Positions 24,939-34,527 of a stretch of 55,659 nt of DNA are shown one piece after another. Origin of the DNA: Pseudomonadota bacterium. GTDB taxonomy: Bacteria > Pseudomonadota > Alphaproteobacteria > Sphingomonadales > Sphingomonadaceae. The notes below the pieces were generated by a model. It did no database searches. It was not told the origin of the DNA and saw nothing but the letters and a program-made list of their open reading frames with translations. The DNA is taken from NCBI GenBank assembly GCA_018240895.1, contig JAFEEX010000041.1, positions 1-55,659 on the forward strand, given 5' to 3'. The stretch's first letter is position 1; the number at the start of each line of letters is the position of its first letter. Both the position numbers and the translations under genes were made by a program.

Positions 24939-26615
24939 TCAGCCGTTGCTCGCCGCGTTCGCCGCGCTGAGTACGGCGCGGACGCTGGCGGTGGCGATGT
25001 CCTCGTCAATTCCGACGCCCCAGATCGTCTTGCCGGCGGGGGTGACGCATTCGACATAGGCGGCGGCGCGGGCGTCAGAGCCGGCGGTCATGGCGTGTTC
25101 GCTGTAATCCTTGACTTCAAGCGGAACGCCAAAGGTTTCGGATATCGTCGTCACCACGGACGAGATCAGGCCGTTACCGCGGCCGGAAACCGATTGTTCC
25201 TTGCCGTCGAGTTCGATCTTGCCCGCAAATAGCCGGGTGCCATCGGGTGCCTTGGTTTCCTCATAATCGACCAGCTGGAAATGCTGCGGTGTATTGAGCT
25301 TGTAGGTCTTCTGGAACACCGCCCAAATGTCTTCGGCAAACAGCTCACGGCCCAGTTCATCGGCCAGGCTCTGAACATGGCCGGAAAAGTGCGCCTGCAT
25401 CTTCTTGGGCAGTTTCAGGCCCTGATCCTGTTCCAGCACCCAGGCGAAACCGCCCTTGCCGGACTGCGAATTGACCCGGATCACCGCTTCATAGCTGCGG
25501 CCCAGGTCCGCAGGATCGATTGGCAGATAGGGCATTTCCCAGACGGGGTCGTTCTTGGCCTCCATCGCCGCGAAACCCTTCTTGATCGCGTCCTGATGGC
25601 TGCCGGAAAAAGAGGTATAGACCAGTTCGCCAACATAGGGATGGCGCGGGTGGATAGGGAGCTGGTTGCAATATTCCACGGTCTTCGCGATGGCATCGAT
25701 GTCTGAAAAATCCAGACCTGGATCAATGCCTTGGGTGTACATATTCAAGGCAACTGTAACGATATCGCAGTTGCCGGTGCGTTCACCGTTGCCGAACAGG
25801 CAGCCTTCCACACGGTCAGCACCCGCCATCAACCCCAGCTCCGCCGCTGCTATCCCTGTGCCGCGATCATTGTGGGTGTGCAGGCTGATCACCACGCTGT
25901 CGCGATTGGGGATCATCCGCCCGAACAGTTCCACCTGATCGGCATAGATGTTGGGGGTGGCGCATTCGACAGTGGCGGGCAGGTTGAAGATGATGGGATG
26001 ATCGGGGCTGGGTTGCAGCACCTCCATCACGGCGGCGCAAACCTCGACCGAGAAATCGACCTCGGCGGTTGAAAAGGTTTCCGGGCTGTATTCGAAAACC
26101 CAGTCGGTGCCGTGATACTTCGCGGCCTGATCGCGCAGCACCTTGGCGCCGTCGATCGCGATCTGTTTCACCTCGTCCCTGGTCATCCCGAACACGATCT
26201 TGCGCCAGGCCGGCGAAACCGCATTGTACAGGTGGACGATCGCAGTTTTCGCCCCTTCAAGGCTGGCGAAGCTGGTTTCGATCAGGTCACGGCGTGCCTG
26301 GGTCAGCACCTGAACGGTAACGTCATCGGGGATGCGGTCAGAATGGACCAGGCCGGAAATGAAATCAAAATCGGTTGCGCCGGATGCCGGGAATCCAACT
26401 TCGATTTCCTTGACGCCAACCTTCAGCAGCAGATCGAAAAAGCGGCTTTTCTTTTCCGCCCCCATAGGATCGATCAGCGCCTGGTTACCATCGCGCAGGT
26501 CAGTGGAAAGCCAGCGCGGCGCCTGGGTGATTACGCGGCTGGGCCACTGCCGGTCGGGCAGCATAATGGGCGGGAAGGGGCGATACTTGGCCCCGGGGGT
26601 TTTCAGCATGGTCAT
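24939..26615 (-). CDS. leuA: 2-isopropylmalate synthase
   Basis: A 558-residue enzyme catalysing the first committed step of leucine synthesis (acetyl-CoA + 2-oxoisovalerate). The catalytic TIM barrel has [13 protein letters not shown] and the metal-binding HTHNDRG. The C-terminal LeuA regulatory domain (about 430-555) binds leucine for feedback inhibition. The length and the N-terminus ([17 protein letters not shown]) match the LeuA2 type. A leucine-rich leader ORF 87 bp upstream points to additional control by leucyl-tRNA supply. The start is ATG at 26613-26615, with an in-frame ATG two codons later as alternative. Confidence 0.95.
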   Translation of the reverse strand: MTMLKTPGAKYRPFPPIMLPDRQWPSRVITQAPRWLSTDLRDGNQALIDPMGAEKKSRFFDLLLKVGVKEIEVGFPASGATDFDFISGLVHSDRIPDDVTVQVLTQARRDLIETSFASLEGAKTAIVHLYNAVSPAWRKIVFGMTRDEVKQIAIDGAKVLRDQAAKYHGTDWVFEYSPETFSTAEVDFSVEVCAAVMEVLQPSPDHPIIFNLPATVECATPNIYADQVELFGRMIPNRDSVVISLHTHNDRGTGIAAAELGLMAGADRVEGCLFGNGERTGNCDIVTVALNMYTQGIDPGLDFSDIDAIAKTVEYCNQLPIHPRHPYVGELVYTSFSGSHQDAIKKGFAAMEAKNDPVWEMPYLPIDPADLGRSYEAVIRVNSQSGKGGFAWVLEQDQGLKLPKKMQAHFSGHVQSLADELGRELFAEDIWAVFQKTYKLNTPQHFQLVDYEETKAPDGTRLFAGKIELDGKEQSVSGRGNGLISSVVTTISETFGVPLEVKDYSEHAMTAGSDARAAAYVECVTPAGKTIWGVGIDEDIATASVRAVLSAANAASNG

Positions 26616-26668
26616 GGCAGTGTCTCGGCTTGGCTAGACGCTTTTCAGTGCGGTTCAGTCTCCCTTGA

Positions 26669-26700
26669 GCGGCGCTGTGTGCCGCAAGAGCGCACACCGC
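26669..26700 (-). promoter_or_regulatory. Hairpin in the leuA leader
   Basis: Directly after the leader ORF on the minus strand, GTGTGCGC pairs with GCG-CACAC across a short loop (one bulge), and outer GCGG/CCGC pairs can extend it. No U-run follows, so it does not look like a classic intrinsic terminator. It may be an alternative structure whose folding depends on ribosome position in the leader. Confidence 0.45.
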
Positions 26701-26701
26701 A

Positions 26702-26752
26702 TCACGCCCAAGGGCGGATAAGTCGCAGGGTAAGGCCAAGCGCGAGGGTCAT
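26702..26752 (-). CDS. leuL: Leucine-rich leader peptide upstream of leuA
   Basis: A 16-codon ORF reading MTLALGLTLRLIRPWA, with 5 leucine codons in the first 11 positions (CTC, CTT, CTT, CTG, CTT). It lies 86 bp upstream of leuA on the same strand and is followed by a hairpin. This is the layout of amino-acid-controlled leader peptides: a ribosome slowing at Leu codons would change folding of the following RNA. The ORF and its composition are seen; the mechanism is inferred from known leu, ilv and trp leaders. The upstream ribosome binding site is weak (AGG). The symbol leuL is given by analogy. Confidence 0.65.
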   Translation of the reverse strand: MTLALGLTLRLIRPWA

Positions 26753-26810
26753 GCCGCAGCCTATGACGGCGCGCCGCCGGGATGTAAAGCGTTTGCTGTG
26801 CCGGCGCTGG

Positions 26811-27113
26811 TCAGGCGGCGCGGAGCGGGCGGATCAGGCGGACAAGATTTTCGTAGACCAGATCATGCAGGTCGCGCTCAAACTCGATCCCGACCAGCTC
26901 GTTTTCCACCCACAGCACCGTTGAAGGTATATATTCCAGCCCCGGCAGGCGCATCAGAACCCGGTCTTGCGGGCGCAGCGACAACGCTTCACGCGCGATC
27001 ATGCAGCCGGCGATCGACAGATCAAGCACGCGCACCCGCGCCACCATGCCCGATTTCATCCGGCACCGCGCCTCGAAGTGGCGGGGGGACTGGTCGGATT
27101 GGGTGCTGTGCAT
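26811..27113 (-). CDS. PilZ-domain protein
   Basis: A 100-residue single PilZ domain, a family that binds cyclic di-GMP. The second motif is present (VLDLSIAGCMI, D-x-S-x-x-G). The N-terminal Arg motif is degenerate (SPRHFEARCRM), so ligand binding is uncertain. VLWVENELVGIEFE is a typical C-terminal strand. It is a lone gene upstream of the leuA leader and divergent from the serine hydrolase operon. Confidence 0.83.
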   Translation of the reverse strand: MHSTQSDQSPRHFEARCRMKSGMVARVRVLDLSIAGCMIAREALSLRPQDRVLMRLPGLEYIPSTVLWVENELVGIEFERDLHDLVYENLVRLIRPLRAA

Positions 27114-27319
27114 GGCCTGACCTTCCGTGCGGGCGGGATGTGCTGCACGAAGTATTGCAGGATGTCCTGAACGATCGGCTGACGGGGTTGGGCAATTTTT
27201 AATGAAAAATCGTGGTTAACGCGCGGGAAAGGACGCGCCCGGCCCGGCAATCGCTGCTTGCAGGCCCGCCGTGCAGCGGCAATACAGGTGGCGAAGTGCT
27301 ACTTGCATTTGGAGTGCCC
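27114..27319. other. Intergenic region between PilZ and serine hydrolase genes
   Basis: A 206-bp divergent gap. It contains a small AT-rich inverted repeat (ATTTTT-AATG-AAAAAT, 27195-27210) and a GGAG ribosome binding site for the serine hydrolase. I see no further gene or clear promoter. Confidence 0.4.
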
Positions 27320-28537
27320 ATGACCCTGACAGCGCGTTCGCTGGGTTTCGATGAAACCCGTCTGGCCCGGATCGATACCTTTCTGAAAGAACGCTATCTT
27401 GACAGCGGCAAGCTTGCCAATGCCCAGCTACTGATCGCCCGCGATGGGCAAATCGCGCATTTCTCCTCTCAGGGGCCGGCGCGCGAAGGCGGCAAGCCGC
27501 TTGATGACAGCGCGCTGTTCCGCATTGCCAGCATGACCAAACCGGTTACCTCGATTGCCTTCATGATGCTGGTGGAACAAGGCCTGGTCGCACTTGATAC
27601 GCCGGTGCATCACGTGCTGCCCGAATTTGCCGATCTGGGCGTTTACAACGGCGGCGGAGCGGGGGTGCCGTTCGTGACCACGCCGCTGTCCCGGCCGATG
27701 CTGATGGTTGATCTGCTGCGCCACACATCCGGGCTGACCTACAGCTTCCAGAACCGCAGCAATATCGACGCCGCCTATCGCGAGGGCAAGATCGAGAACT
27801 GGCACGGCAACCTGACGCTGGACGAATTCGTGGCGGCGCTGGGCAAGATTCCGCTTGAATTTTCACCGGGAGAAGCCTGGAATTATTCGGTTTCTACCGA
27901 TGTTCTGGGCGCGGTGGTGCAGCGCCTGTCCGGACAGGGTCTGGACGATTTCTTCGCCCAACGGATATTCGCGCCGCTGAAGATGGAAGACACCTTCTTC
28001 ACCGTTCCGGCCGCCAAGATCGACCGGTTGACCGATTGCTACACCATGGCGCCGGGCAAGGGCCGGGTGATGTATGATCGCGGGGCGGAAAGCGCGTGGA
28101 GCAAGCCGCCACGGCTGCTGTCCGGTGGCGGCGGACTGGTCTCTACAGCGCTGGATTACAACCGTTTCTGCACCATGCTGCTGAACGGCGGAGAACTGGA
28201 CGGGGCGCGGATCGTGGGGCGCAAGACGCTGAACCTGATGACGCTCAATCATTTGCCCGGTGATGGCGATCTGGCCGGATGGTCCCGCTCCCTGTTCAGC
28301 GAGGCGGCCAATGCCGGGGTCGGCTTCGGCCTGGGCTTCGCGGTCAACAAGGATGTGGCTGCAACGATGATCCCCGGATCGGTTGGCGAATTCTATTGGG
28401 GCGGAATGTTCTCTACCGCCTTCTTTGTCGATCCGGTTGAGCGGTTGACCATGGTGTTCATGACTCAGCTTTCACCATCAAGCACTTACCCCGTTCGCCG
28501 CGAACTCAAGACCATGATCTATTCGGCGCTGACCTGA
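27320..28537 (+). CDS. Serine hydrolase, beta-lactamase/EstB family
   Basis: A 405-residue enzyme of the penicillin-binding/class C beta-lactamase fold, most likely an esterase. The nucleophile is S71 in the SMTK motif, the second-motif Tyr is in WNYSVSTDVLG, and a Gly-rich SGGGGLVSTALDY follows. There is no signal peptide, which favours a cytoplasmic esterase over a lactamase. I chose the ATG at 27320 (GGAG upstream) over an in-frame start 108 bp earlier. It is the first gene of a three-gene operon; its stop overlaps the next start (TGATG). Confidence 0.88.
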   Translation: MTLTARSLGFDETRLARIDTFLKERYLDSGKLANAQLLIARDGQIAHFSSQGPAREGGKPLDDSALFRIASMTKPVTSIAFMMLVEQGLVALDTPVHHVLPEFADLGVYNGGGAGVPFVTTPLSRPMLMVDLLRHTSGLTYSFQNRSNIDAAYREGKIENWHGNLTLDEFVAALGKIPLEFSPGEAWNYSVSTDVLGAVVQRLSGQGLDDFFAQRIFAPLKMEDTFFTVPAAKIDRLTDCYTMAPGKGRVMYDRGAESAWSKPPRLLSGGGGLVSTALDYNRFCTMLLNGGELDGARIVGRKTLNLMTLNHLPGDGDLAGWSRSLFSEAANAGVGFGLGFAVNKDVAATMIPGSVGEFYWGGMFSTAFFVDPVERLTMVFMTQLSPSSTYPVRRELKTMIYSALT

Positions 28538-28956
28538 TGGCGGAGAAAACACTGTACGAAACCATGGGGCTGGTTCGCATTGTTACGATGGAGCCTGAAG
28601 GCCGCGCGGTGCTGGAATATGAGGCAGGGATGCATCAGTGCCATTCGGGCGGCGTGGTGCAGGGAGGCTTTGTGACCGGGTGGATCGATGCCGCCATGGC
28701 TCATGCGGCGATCGCCCGGCACGGCCATGACGTTACGCCGATGACCCTGGAACTGAAGGTCAGCTTCTTCGCGCCGGTCCGGCCGGGGCGGGTCTTTGCG
28801 GAAGGCTGGGTCGAACGTGCGGGCAAGCGCACTTGCTTTTACGAAGGCTGCCTGAAGGATGCGGAAGGGACGGTACTGGCAAAGGCCAGCACCACCCTGT
28901 TGCTGGCTGACCGCGCGCGGGTTGAGGCAGCGGCCAGGGCTGCAACCGGAGAATAG
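28537..28956 (+). CDS. PaaI-type hotdog thioesterase
   Basis: A 139-residue hotdog-fold protein, probably an acyl-CoA thioesterase. The family pattern is HQCHSGGVVQGGFVTGWIDAAMAHAA, then VTPMTLELKVSFFAPVRPG, then FAEGWVERAGKRTCFYEG. It overlaps the serine hydrolase stop by 1 bp, so translation is coupled. It fits a catabolic or detoxifying operon with the esterase and epoxide hydrolase. Confidence 0.87.
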   Translation: MAEKTLYETMGLVRIVTMEPEGRAVLEYEAGMHQCHSGGVVQGGFVTGWIDAAMAHAAIARHGHDVTPMTLELKVSFFAPVRPGRVFAEGWVERAGKRTCFYEGCLKDAEGTVLAKASTTLLLADRARVEAAARAATGE

Positions 28957-28972
28957 ACCGCGGGAGATAGAC

Positions 28973-30109
28973 ATGGCGCAGATCAGGCCGTTCACGCTGG
29001 AAATTGCCGAACCGCACCTGGACGATTTGCGCCAGCGCCTGTCGCAAACCCGGTGGCCGGAGCGCGAGACGGTGGACGACTGGTCGCAAGGAACGCCGCT
29101 CGCCGCGCTCAAGGATCTGCTCGCTTACTGGCGCAAGGATTACGATTGGCGGCGCTGCGAAGCGCGGCTTAACGGTCTTGGCCAGTTCATCACTGAAATC
29201 GATGGCCTGGACATTCACTTCCTTCACGTCCGCTCGCCCGAGCCGGATGCCTTGCCGCTCATCCTGACTCACGGCTGGCCGGGATCGGTGATGGAATTCA
29301 TGGGCGTGATCGAGCAACTGGCCGATCCGGCGCGCTTTGGCGGACGGGCGCAAGATGCCTTTCACATCGTTGCGCCGTCGCTCCCCGGGTTTGGATTTTC
29401 CGCCAAACCGGCGCGGACCGGGTGGGGGGTGGAACAGATTGCGCGGGCCTGGGGCCAATTGATGAAGCGGCTGGGTTATGATCGCTGGGTTGCGCAGGGC
29501 GGTGATTGGGGCAGCGTGGTCACCACTGAAATCGCGGTGCAGCACTTGCCGGGATGCTGCGGCATTCACCTCAATATGCCGCTGGGTCGGCCCACCGCCG
29601 ATGATCTGGCCAGTCCCGGCCCGGCGGAACTCAAGGCGCTGGGGGCGCTCAAGCATTATAAGGATTGGGATTCGGGCTATTCAAAGCAGCAGCAAACCCG
29701 GCCACAATCCCTGGGGTATGGTCTGGTGGACAGTCCGGCCGGGTTGGCCGGGTGGATCTTTGAAAAGATGTGGGCCTGGACCGACAATGCCGGTTCACCC
29801 TTTGACGCGCTGAACCGTGACCAGATCCTTGATAATATCATGCTTTACTGGCTGCCCGGAACCGGCGCTTCCTCTGCCCGGCTCTATTGGGAAAGCTTCG
29901 CCCGCTTCGTGCCAAGGCCGATCGCGCTGCCGGTGGCGGTCAGTGCTTTTCCCAAGGAGATCCTGCCCGCTCCGCGCAAGTGGGCAGAACGCAATTACAA
30001 ACGCCTGGTCCACTGGGGCGAGATGGACAAGGGCGGCCATTTTGCCGCGTGGGAACAGCCAGAGGCGTTTGTCCGCGAACTCAGGACTGCGTTTGCGCTG
30101 ATGCGCTGA
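28973..30109 (+). CDS. Epoxide hydrolase (EHN type)
   Basis: A 378-residue alpha/beta hydrolase with the N-terminal EHN domain of microsomal-type epoxide hydrolases (IRPFTLEIAEPHLDDLRQRL, TRWPE). The oxyanion motif HGWPG is at 100-104, the nucleophile is D178 in GGDWGS, and the catalytic His is in KGGHFAAWEQP near the end. It would convert an epoxide to a diol. I used the ATG at 28973, 16 bp after the thioesterase stop; longer in-frame starts overlap that gene. Its substrate is unknown. Confidence 0.92.
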   Translation: MAQIRPFTLEIAEPHLDDLRQRLSQTRWPERETVDDWSQGTPLAALKDLLAYWRKDYDWRRCEARLNGLGQFITEIDGLDIHFLHVRSPEPDALPLILTHGWPGSVMEFMGVIEQLADPARFGGRAQDAFHIVAPSLPGFGFSAKPARTGWGVEQIARAWGQLMKRLGYDRWVAQGGDWGSVVTTEIAVQHLPGCCGIHLNMPLGRPTADDLASPGPAELKALGALKHYKDWDSGYSKQQQTRPQSLGYGLVDSPAGLAGWIFEKMWAWTDNAGSPFDALNRDQILDNIMLYWLPGTGASSARLYWESFARFVPRPIALPVAVSAFPKEILPAPRKWAERNYKRLVHWGEMDKGGHFAAWEQPEAFVRELRTAFALMR

Positions 30110-30112
30110 ACC

Positions 30113-30760
30113 TCATTTCTGGAAAGCGGCGGCAATATCCAGCGATACCGCGTCTGCCAGCATCGGAACCAGAAAACCCAGCCCGAAGTCGCTGCGCCGG
30201 ATCGTTGTCCGCGCGGTAAACCCTACGTTCTCCTTGCCGCCCAATGCCGCAGGCAGCTTGCCCGCGCCATAGAAGCTGGCGTCAAGCACCACCGTCCGGG
30301 TTATGCCGTTAAGCGTGAGGTTGCCGGTTATGGTCGCGCGGCCCTTGCCCGGCACCTTGACGCTGGTTGAAACAAAGTGCGCCGGGGCAGGGGCGGCCCC
30401 GAAGAAGTCGGGCTTGGCCCCGTCCTTGGCCGGCGCGCGCAGCAGGTGTGCGGTCAGATCGGCGCTGGTGGTCGTGACCCTTGCGACCGGGATCGTGACA
30501 TCGACCTTGGCGGCGGCGGGACGTTTGGGATCAAGCTGAAGCGTACCGGTGACGTCGCCGAAAATCCCGGTGTAGGGCGTGAAACCCAGGTGATCGATCT
30601 TCCACACCACCAGGGTATGGGCCGGATCAGCCTGATAGGTGCCGCCAGTGATCGCCGCGGTGGAGGGCGATCCGGGTTTCTGCATCGCCGGCTGGGCGGT
30701 CAGCGGCAGGGCCACGGCCAGTGCGGCGGCGGCAAGGGCGAAAGGCAGCTTGGTGGTCAT
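30113..30760 (-). CDS. YceI-family periplasmic protein
   Basis: A 215-residue protein with a signal peptide (about residues 1-22) and a YceI beta-barrel domain, a lipocalin-like fold that binds isoprenoid-type lipids. The signs are YQADPAHTLVVWKIDHLGFTPYTG at the start of the domain and NLTLNGITRTVVLDASF later. It is downstream of ilvC on the same strand. Its ribosome binding site (GGAG) lies in the arm of a 43-nt hairpin. Confidence 0.9.
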   Translation of the reverse strand: MTTKLPFALAAAALAVALPLTAQPAMQKPGSPSTAAITGGTYQADPAHTLVVWKIDHLGFTPYTGIFGDVTGTLQLDPKRPAAAKVDVTIPVARVTTTSADLTAHLLRAPAKDGAKPDFFGAAPAPAHFVSTSVKVPGKGRATITGNLTLNGITRTVVLDASFYGAGKLPAALGGKENVGFTARTTIRRSDFGLGFLVPMLADAVSLDIAAAFQK

Positions 30761-30767
30761 GGCAATC

Positions 30768-30810
30768 TCCGGGCAGGGGCAAAGTGCAGCGCACTTGCAG
30801 TCTGCCCGGA
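30768..30810. repeat. Hairpin overlapping the YceI ribosome binding site
   Basis: TCCGGGCA (30768-30775) pairs with TGCCCGGA (30803-30810), with an inner GTGC-AGC-GCAC. On the minus strand the last arm contains the GGAG used by the YceI gene 8 bp before its ATG. It may end ilvC transcripts or limit YceI translation. Confidence 0.5.
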
Positions 30811-30823
30811 GGAGCTTGTGGGG

Positions 30824-30851
30824 TCAAACCCCTGTGATCAAACCCCTGTGA
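30824..30851. repeat. 14-bp tandem repeat downstream of ilvC
   Basis: TCAAACCCCTGTGA occurs twice without a gap, 5 bp past the ilvC stop. No role is evident. Confidence 0.6.
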
Positions 30852-30856
30852 AGGGA

Positions 30857-31885
<1,029 letters not shown>

Positions 31886-31898
31886 CTATTCAATCGTC

Positions 31899-31981
31899 AT
31901 GCTGAACTCGTTTCAGCATCCATCGTGCAACAAATCCTGCCCTGGCCTGGGGCACCATGGGCCCTGAAACAAGTTCAGGGC
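31899..31981. repeat. Paired palindromes between ilvN and ilvC
   Basis: Two small perfect hairpins, ATGCTGAA-CTCGT-TTCAGCAT (31899-31919) and GCCCTGAA-ACAAG-TTCAGGGC (31961-31981), about 40 bp apart. They share the core CTGAA/TTCAG. This is the pattern of a REP/BIME-type dispersed element common in sphingomonads, here inside the ilv operon. Confidence 0.65.
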
Positions 31982-32011
31982 GACGGTGCAGGAAAGGGAA
32001 GGGGTGAATTC

Positions 32012-32530
32012 CTAAGCCGCCCCGGCCCCGCGCATCATCCCGACCACGCCGGTGCGGCCAACCTCGACCAGCCCCAGTTCGCGCATCAGCGCGACGAAAC
32101 GGTCGATCTTGTCCGGTGCGCCGGTCAGTTCGAAGATGAAGCTCGACGTCGTGGTGTCGATCACCTTGGCGCGGAATACGTCGGCCAGCCGCAGCGCCTC
32201 GACCCGGGCTTCGCCGGTGCCGGCCACCTTGACCAGCGCCAGCTCGCGCTCAACGTGATCGCCCGCTTCAGTCAGGTCGACGACCTTGTGAACCGGGACC
32301 AGCCGGTCAAGCTGGGCATGGATCTGGTCGATCACCGCCGGCGGGCCATGGGTGACGATGGTGATCCGGCTGACCGCGTGGTTCTCGGTAATGTCGGCCA
32401 CGGTCAGGCTGTCGATGTTATAGCCGCGCGCGGTGAACAGCCCGGCGATCTTGGCGAGAATCCCCGCCTCGTTATCAACCGTGATAGTCAGGACGTGGCG
32501 TTCCGACGCCTCTTTCTTGATGTGCATCAT
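32012..32530 (-). CDS. ilvN: Acetolactate synthase small (regulatory) subunit
   Basis: A 172-residue regulatory subunit that gives valine feedback control to IlvB. The N-terminal ACT domain (about residues 12-85) contains TVDNEAGILAKIAGLFTARGYNIDSL, and the C-terminal domain has FRAKVIDTTTSSFIFELTG. The start is one of two adjacent ATGs (32528-32530 or 32525-32527); the longer ORF to 32656 runs through a palindromic repeat and was not used. ilvB lies upstream on the same strand. Confidence 0.94.
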   Translation of the reverse strand: MMHIKKEASERHVLTITVDNEAGILAKIAGLFTARGYNIDSLTVADITENHAVSRITIVTHGPPAVIDQIHAQLDRLVPVHKVVDLTEAGDHVERELALVKVAGTGEARVEALRLADVFRAKVIDTTTSSFIFELTGAPDKIDRFVALMRELGLVEVGRTGVVGMMRGAGAA

Positions 32531-32548
32531 GTGAACTTCAATCTGAAT

Positions 32549-32613
32549 CCGTTCGCCTCGAGCGAAGTCGAGAGGCAATGCGTGCGTGTCTCGACTTCGC
32601 TCGACACGAACGG
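32549..32613. repeat. Inverted pair of REP-like palindromes between ilvB and ilvN
   Basis: Two related sequences in opposite orientation (32549-32575 and 32586-32613) share CCGTTCG at the outer ends and CGAGCGAAGTCGAGA inside, so the 65-bp unit can form one long stem, and each half can fold on its own. This is a different repeat family from the one between ilvN and ilvC. Confidence 0.65.
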
Positions 32614-32633
32614 GGAAGAGGGGATGGCCGTCA

Positions 32634-34376
32634 TCACACCAGCGCCTTGGCTTCATCGTCCATCGAACCGGCCACCTTGTCGCCGTAAAGGATCATTTCG
32701 GTGTGCGCCGCCCCGCTGGGGATCATCGGGAAGCAATTGGCTTCCTTGGCGACGCGGCAATCGACGATCACCGGCCCGTCGTGATCGATCATCGCCTGAA
32801 TTCCCGCGTCAAGCTGGCTTTCGTCCTCGATGCGGATGCCCTTCCACCCGTAAGCCTCTGCCAGCTTGACGAAATCGGGCAGGCTGTCCGAGTACGAGTT
32901 GGAATAGCGGCTTTCGTAAGTCAGTTCCTGCCACTGGCGGACCATGCCCATCCATTCGTTGTTGAGTACGAAGACCTTGACCGGCAAGCGGAACTGCGTC
33001 GCCGTGCCCAGTTCCTGAATGTTCATCTGGATCGATGCGTCGCCGGCGATGTCAATCACCAGCTTGTCGGGGTTGCCCAACTGCGCGCCGATCGCGGCAG
33101 GCAGGCCATAGCCCATGGTGCCCAGCCCGCCAGAGGTCAGCCACTTGTTCGGCCCGAAGAAGTGGAAATACTGTGCAGCCCACATCTGGTGCTGGCCAAC
33201 CTCGGTGGCGATGATCGGGTCTTTGTCCCTGGTCAGGGCGAACAGCCGCTCGATCGCCAGTTGCGGCATGATCGCCGCCTTGTCCGCGGGATAGGCCAGG
33301 CTGTCACGCGCGCGCCAACCGTCGATCCGGGCCTTCCACTCGGTCAAATCCTGCGGTTTGCGGCTGCCCCAGGCGGTGACGAGCTGGTCCAGCACCATGG
33401 CGCAATCGCCCAGGATTGGCAGGTCCACCGGCACGGTCTTGTTGATCGAGGCGCGGTCGATGTCGATGTGGATCTTGGTCGAATTGGGGCTGAACGCATC
33501 AAGCCGTCCGGTCACCCGGTCATCGAAGCGAGCACCGATCGCAACGATCAGGTCAGCCCGGTTCATCGCCATGTTCGCTTCAAACGTGCCGTGCATCCCC
33601 AGCATCCCCAGCCAGTCGGGATGATCGGCGGGGAAGGCACCCAGGCCCATCAGGGTACTGGTTACCGGAGCGCCGGTCAGGCTCTGCAAGGTGCGGAGCA
33701 GTTCCGTGGCGCGCGGGCCGGAATTGATCACTCCGCCGCCGGTATAGAACACCGGGGCCTTGGCATTGGCGAGCAGTTCGATTGCCCGCGCAATCTCCCG
33801 GTCGCTGCCGGTGGAAGGCGGGTTATAGCGGATCGGGCGCTGTGACGGTGCATCGCTCCATGTGGCAGAGGCGATCTGCACGTCCTTGGGGATGTCGATT
33901 ACCACCGGGCCGGGGCGGCCGGTGGTGGCAATCTGGAACGCCTCGTCAATGATCGCCGCCAGTTCCGCCGGATCTTTCACCAGATAATTATGCTTGGTGC
34001 AGTGACGGGTGATGCCGATGGTATCGGCCTCCTGAAAGGCGTCAGAGCCGATCAGCGCGGTCGGCACCTGGCCGGTGATCACCACCAGCGGGATCGAATC
34101 CATGAAAGCGTCGGCAATTCCCGTAACCGCATTGGTCGCGCCGGGGCCAGAGGTGACGAGCACCACGCCGGGCTTGCCGGTCGAGCGGGCATAGCCTTCG
34201 GCGGCGTGGGCCGCGCCAGCCTCATGACGGACCAGGATGTGGCGGATCCGCGCGTCGTCAAACAAGGCGTCATAGATCGGCAGCACCGCGCCGCCGGGAT
34301 AGCCGAACACGAATTCGACCCCCTGCCGCGCCAGACTTTCGACCAGGATAGATGCGCCGCTGCGCTCCTCGCTCAC
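32634..34376 (-). CDS. ilvB: Acetolactate synthase large (catalytic) subunit
   Basis: A 580-residue ThDP and FAD enzyme that starts branched-chain amino acid synthesis. The N-terminal ThDP-binding part has [15 protein letters not shown] and the catalytic Glu in [14 protein letters not shown]. The C-terminal diphosphate-binding motif runs from GDASIQMN to LNNEWMG. The middle domain carries the FAD region. It is the first gene of ilvB-ilvN-ilvC, with a leader of about 110 nt that includes a 12-bp stem hairpin. Confidence 0.97.
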   Translation of the reverse strand: MSEERSGASILVESLARQGVEFVFGYPGGAVLPIYDALFDDARIRHILVRHEAGAAHAAEGYARSTGKPGVVLVTSGPGATNAVTGIADAFMDSIPLVVITGQVPTALIGSDAFQEADTIGITRHCTKHNYLVKDPAELAAIIDEAFQIATTGRPGPVVIDIPKDVQIASATWSDAPSQRPIRYNPPSTGSDREIARAIELLANAKAPVFYTGGGVINSGPRATELLRTLQSLTGAPVTSTLMGLGAFPADHPDWLGMLGMHGTFEANMAMNRADLIVAIGARFDDRVTGRLDAFSPNSTKIHIDIDRASINKTVPVDLPILGDCAMVLDQLVTAWGSRKPQDLTEWKARIDGWRARDSLAYPADKAAIMPQLAIERLFALTRDKDPIIATEVGQHQMWAAQYFHFFGPNKWLTSGGLGTMGYGLPAAIGAQLGNPDKLVIDIAGDASIQMNIQELGTATQFRLPVKVFVLNNEWMGMVRQWQELTYESRYSNSYSDSLPDFVKLAEAYGWKGIRIEDESQLDAGIQAMIDHDGPVIVDCRVAKEANCFPMIPSGAAHTEMILYGDKVAGSMDDEAKALV

Positions 34377-34422
34377 CGTAACGACCTTTCACATTCAATT
34401 GATCCGGAGCCCTGAAAGGACC

Positions 34423-34451
34423 GACCCGGCGCAGGCTGGCTGCGCCGGGTC
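34423..34451 (-). promoter_or_regulatory. 12-bp stem hairpin in the ilvB leader
   Basis: A perfect 12-bp GC-rich stem (GACCCGGCGCAG arm) with a 5-nt loop, 47 bp upstream of ilvB and downstream of its probable promoter. On the minus strand it is followed by GGTCCTTTC, a poor U-run. It could be an attenuator hairpin. I found no Ile/Val/Leu-rich leader ORF before it. Confidence 0.5.
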
Positions 34452-34495
34452 TCCTCTCCAACTCGCACATTGTTTCCGATCAAGGAACGATTGCC

Positions 34496-34524
34496 GCACT
34501 ATGAGACAGTTTCTATCGTGTCAA
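34496..34524 (-). promoter_or_regulatory. Probable ilvB promoter
   Basis: On the minus strand TTGACA (34519-34524) is followed by TAGTGC after 17 bp, or CATAGT after 15 bp, in the gap between miaA and ilvB. The -35 is a perfect consensus match; the -10 is weak. Confidence 0.45.
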
Positions 34525-34527
34525 GCG

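Noticed and set aside
26669-26700. Intrinsic terminator in the leuA leader
   Set aside because: The hairpin is present but no U-run follows on the minus strand, so it was listed only as a structure.
32586-33845. 419-codon plus-strand frame
   Set aside because: Antisense to ilvB and starts within a repeat.
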